From Lineus longissimus (lineage: Eukaryota > Nemertea > Pilidiophora > Heteronemertea > Lineidae), in NCBI RefSeq assembly GCF_910592395.1, contig NC_088326.1, forward strand, positions 2,115,001-2,179,000: 64,000 bases of DNA, in the 5' to 3' direction. Positions 62,739 to 64,000 of the stretch are shown in pieces (the stretch's first letter is position 1; every line of letters begins with the position of its first letter). Position numbers and translations under genes: made by a program. The notes under the pieces are model-generated. The model had not been told where the DNA came from. It ran no database searches and saw only the letters and a program-made list of their open reading frames with translations.

Positions 62739-64000
62739 GGTCGTTGTTTTTGTGGTTGCCGATGAACAGCAGCAGGGCCAATTTCTGTCTCTTACGACAC
62801 CAGCGCCCCAAACGTCTTTTGACAAATGTTTGAGACACTTCAGGCCGCGTGAAAATTGATCATCCCGACCGAGATATGAAAGAAGATGGATCTAAATAAA
62901 AGCCACATATGGTGTTCAGGCAACGACGTCAACGCTAGAACGCTCGATCGACTCAAGAAGAGGGAGATCGATGGGGTTAGTAGAAAAACCGACGCTGAAT
63001 CAATGATGGGCTGGTGTAAAAAGTGGCACCATGGAAATTAGGGCCGCGGTTTCTCTCCATTCGGAATTGATCACTCAAATCAAAGAAGCGATTATTACTA
63101 ATTGGATATAAAAACACGGGTATAGGGTCGTGCTTTCCCTTTGCCCAATTTGAAATTGGGCGATTTCAGAAAGCCCTGCGCTGGAATGGACTAGAAGTTT
63201 GTTGCCGATTCTCGAGTCTGCGCTTTGGCAATGAACGGCAAGGCGGAAAGGAATGGGATCTCTTTTGCGCGATCTCAACTTTTACAGAACCCCATCAAAT
63301 GGCGACGCGGACTGATATCCAAGATGGCTATCGCCTAAATGTGTCAGAGGTATCACGTAACCGCGTGAAACATAGAGACATTTACATTGGGAGAAAATTC
63401 GTTCACTAATTCGCCACAAAAATGACTGAGGATACGAATAAATCCAGCAGGTCGGCATCTCAAAATAAATATCTTCTGCCTCCGCTATTTGATAACTTAA
63501 TCAGAATGATACAATGCGTTCTACCTGATGGTGGAAAAACCTAATTATGAAATATCGGCTCAAGTTTCCAAAGTAGGTAATAAAATCATCGACATATTTT
63601 CGTGCATAAGAGACGGTATAATGTTAATGGGGACAAGATTTACAATATTTTTAAACAGTTGATATTTTGCGACCAATTTACGGAAACAAAACTTTCACGA
63701 CAGTGTGTATGAGTACCACTTCAGTTTGACTCTAAATATTCGGGCAATCTTTGCTATTTATCATAAGTGTCAAGCCTTATTGAGAAGCCCGTTATGACAA
63801 TGTCTTATTATCTTTTGCCGACAGTTTATAAGTGGCAAACACCGCAATACGATATGCTATCGTTCCTCACGTTGAACGGTTTCATTATGTCCCTTGCCAG
63901 CAACCCACCGTCATGATCGGTGGCTTTCCGGGCATGCCACAGATAGACTTTCCTGCTCACGCCCCTACCCAAACAGCCATCTGTTGGTGTCAAAAGGGTT
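62739..64000. other. Right end of window, nothing recognised
   Basis: No gene, RNA or repeat is supported. Confidence 0.45.

Noticed and set aside
62578-62859. Open frame with a poly-valine segment
   Set aside because: The valine run is the translated TTG microsatellite. The rest has no coding signal.

Overview
The window looks like an intron- and repeat-rich stretch of animal nuclear DNA, A+T-rich (roughly 60% by eye), with scattered poly-G/poly-C runs, microsatellites, tRNA-like SINE heads, fold-back sequences and diverged tandem repeats. Only one gene can be recognised with confidence: a voltage-gated potassium channel of the Shaw (Kv3) class on the minus strand. Its charge-poor S4 segment and the shape of its S6-proximal tail match the protostome (Drosophila-type) Shaw channel rather than vertebrate Kv3. 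I infer a protostome, plausibly a marine lophotrochozoan such as a mollusc; the sequence does not settle the species.

Layout. The Shaw gene is read right to left. The first recognised coding exon (45185-45715) encodes the whole T1 tetramerisation domain, with its zinc motif. A 32.7 kb intron (12504-45184) follows. The next exon (11594-12503) encodes S1 to S6, the pore and the start of the cytoplasmic tail, and ends in a clean donor in phase 1. The final C-terminal exon should therefore lie further left, in 1-11593 or beyond the window, and I could not identify it. Together the two exons give 480 complete codons plus one base of the next, close to a complete Shaw channel.

The large intron is full of repeats. 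It holds two copies of an approximately 1.07 kb G/C-run-rich element in opposite orientation (14472-15535 and 28064-29150), an inverted pair of GAAACACAGAAAC minisatellites, a tRNA-derived SINE (39822-40160), a dispersed approximately 300 bp repeat, a perfect 45+45 nt fold-back hairpin (42128-42293) and a perfect 36 bp inverted repeat (42056-42091 / 43326-43361). A 15-mer identical to the end of an Illumina adapter lies at 42926-42940, so assembly quality there should be checked. The inverted copies lie in one transcription unit and could make long intramolecular dsRNA in the Shaw pre-mRNA.

Upstream of the T1 exon (45716-64000) there is no recognisable gene. There is one coding-looking open frame (60280-60606, minus), plus short tandem duplications and an octamer-rich minisatellite. 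Two palindromes are far over-represented across the window: the CRE palindrome TGACGTCA (16 exact copies counted, about 1 expected) and TCACGTGA (8 counted, about 1 expected).
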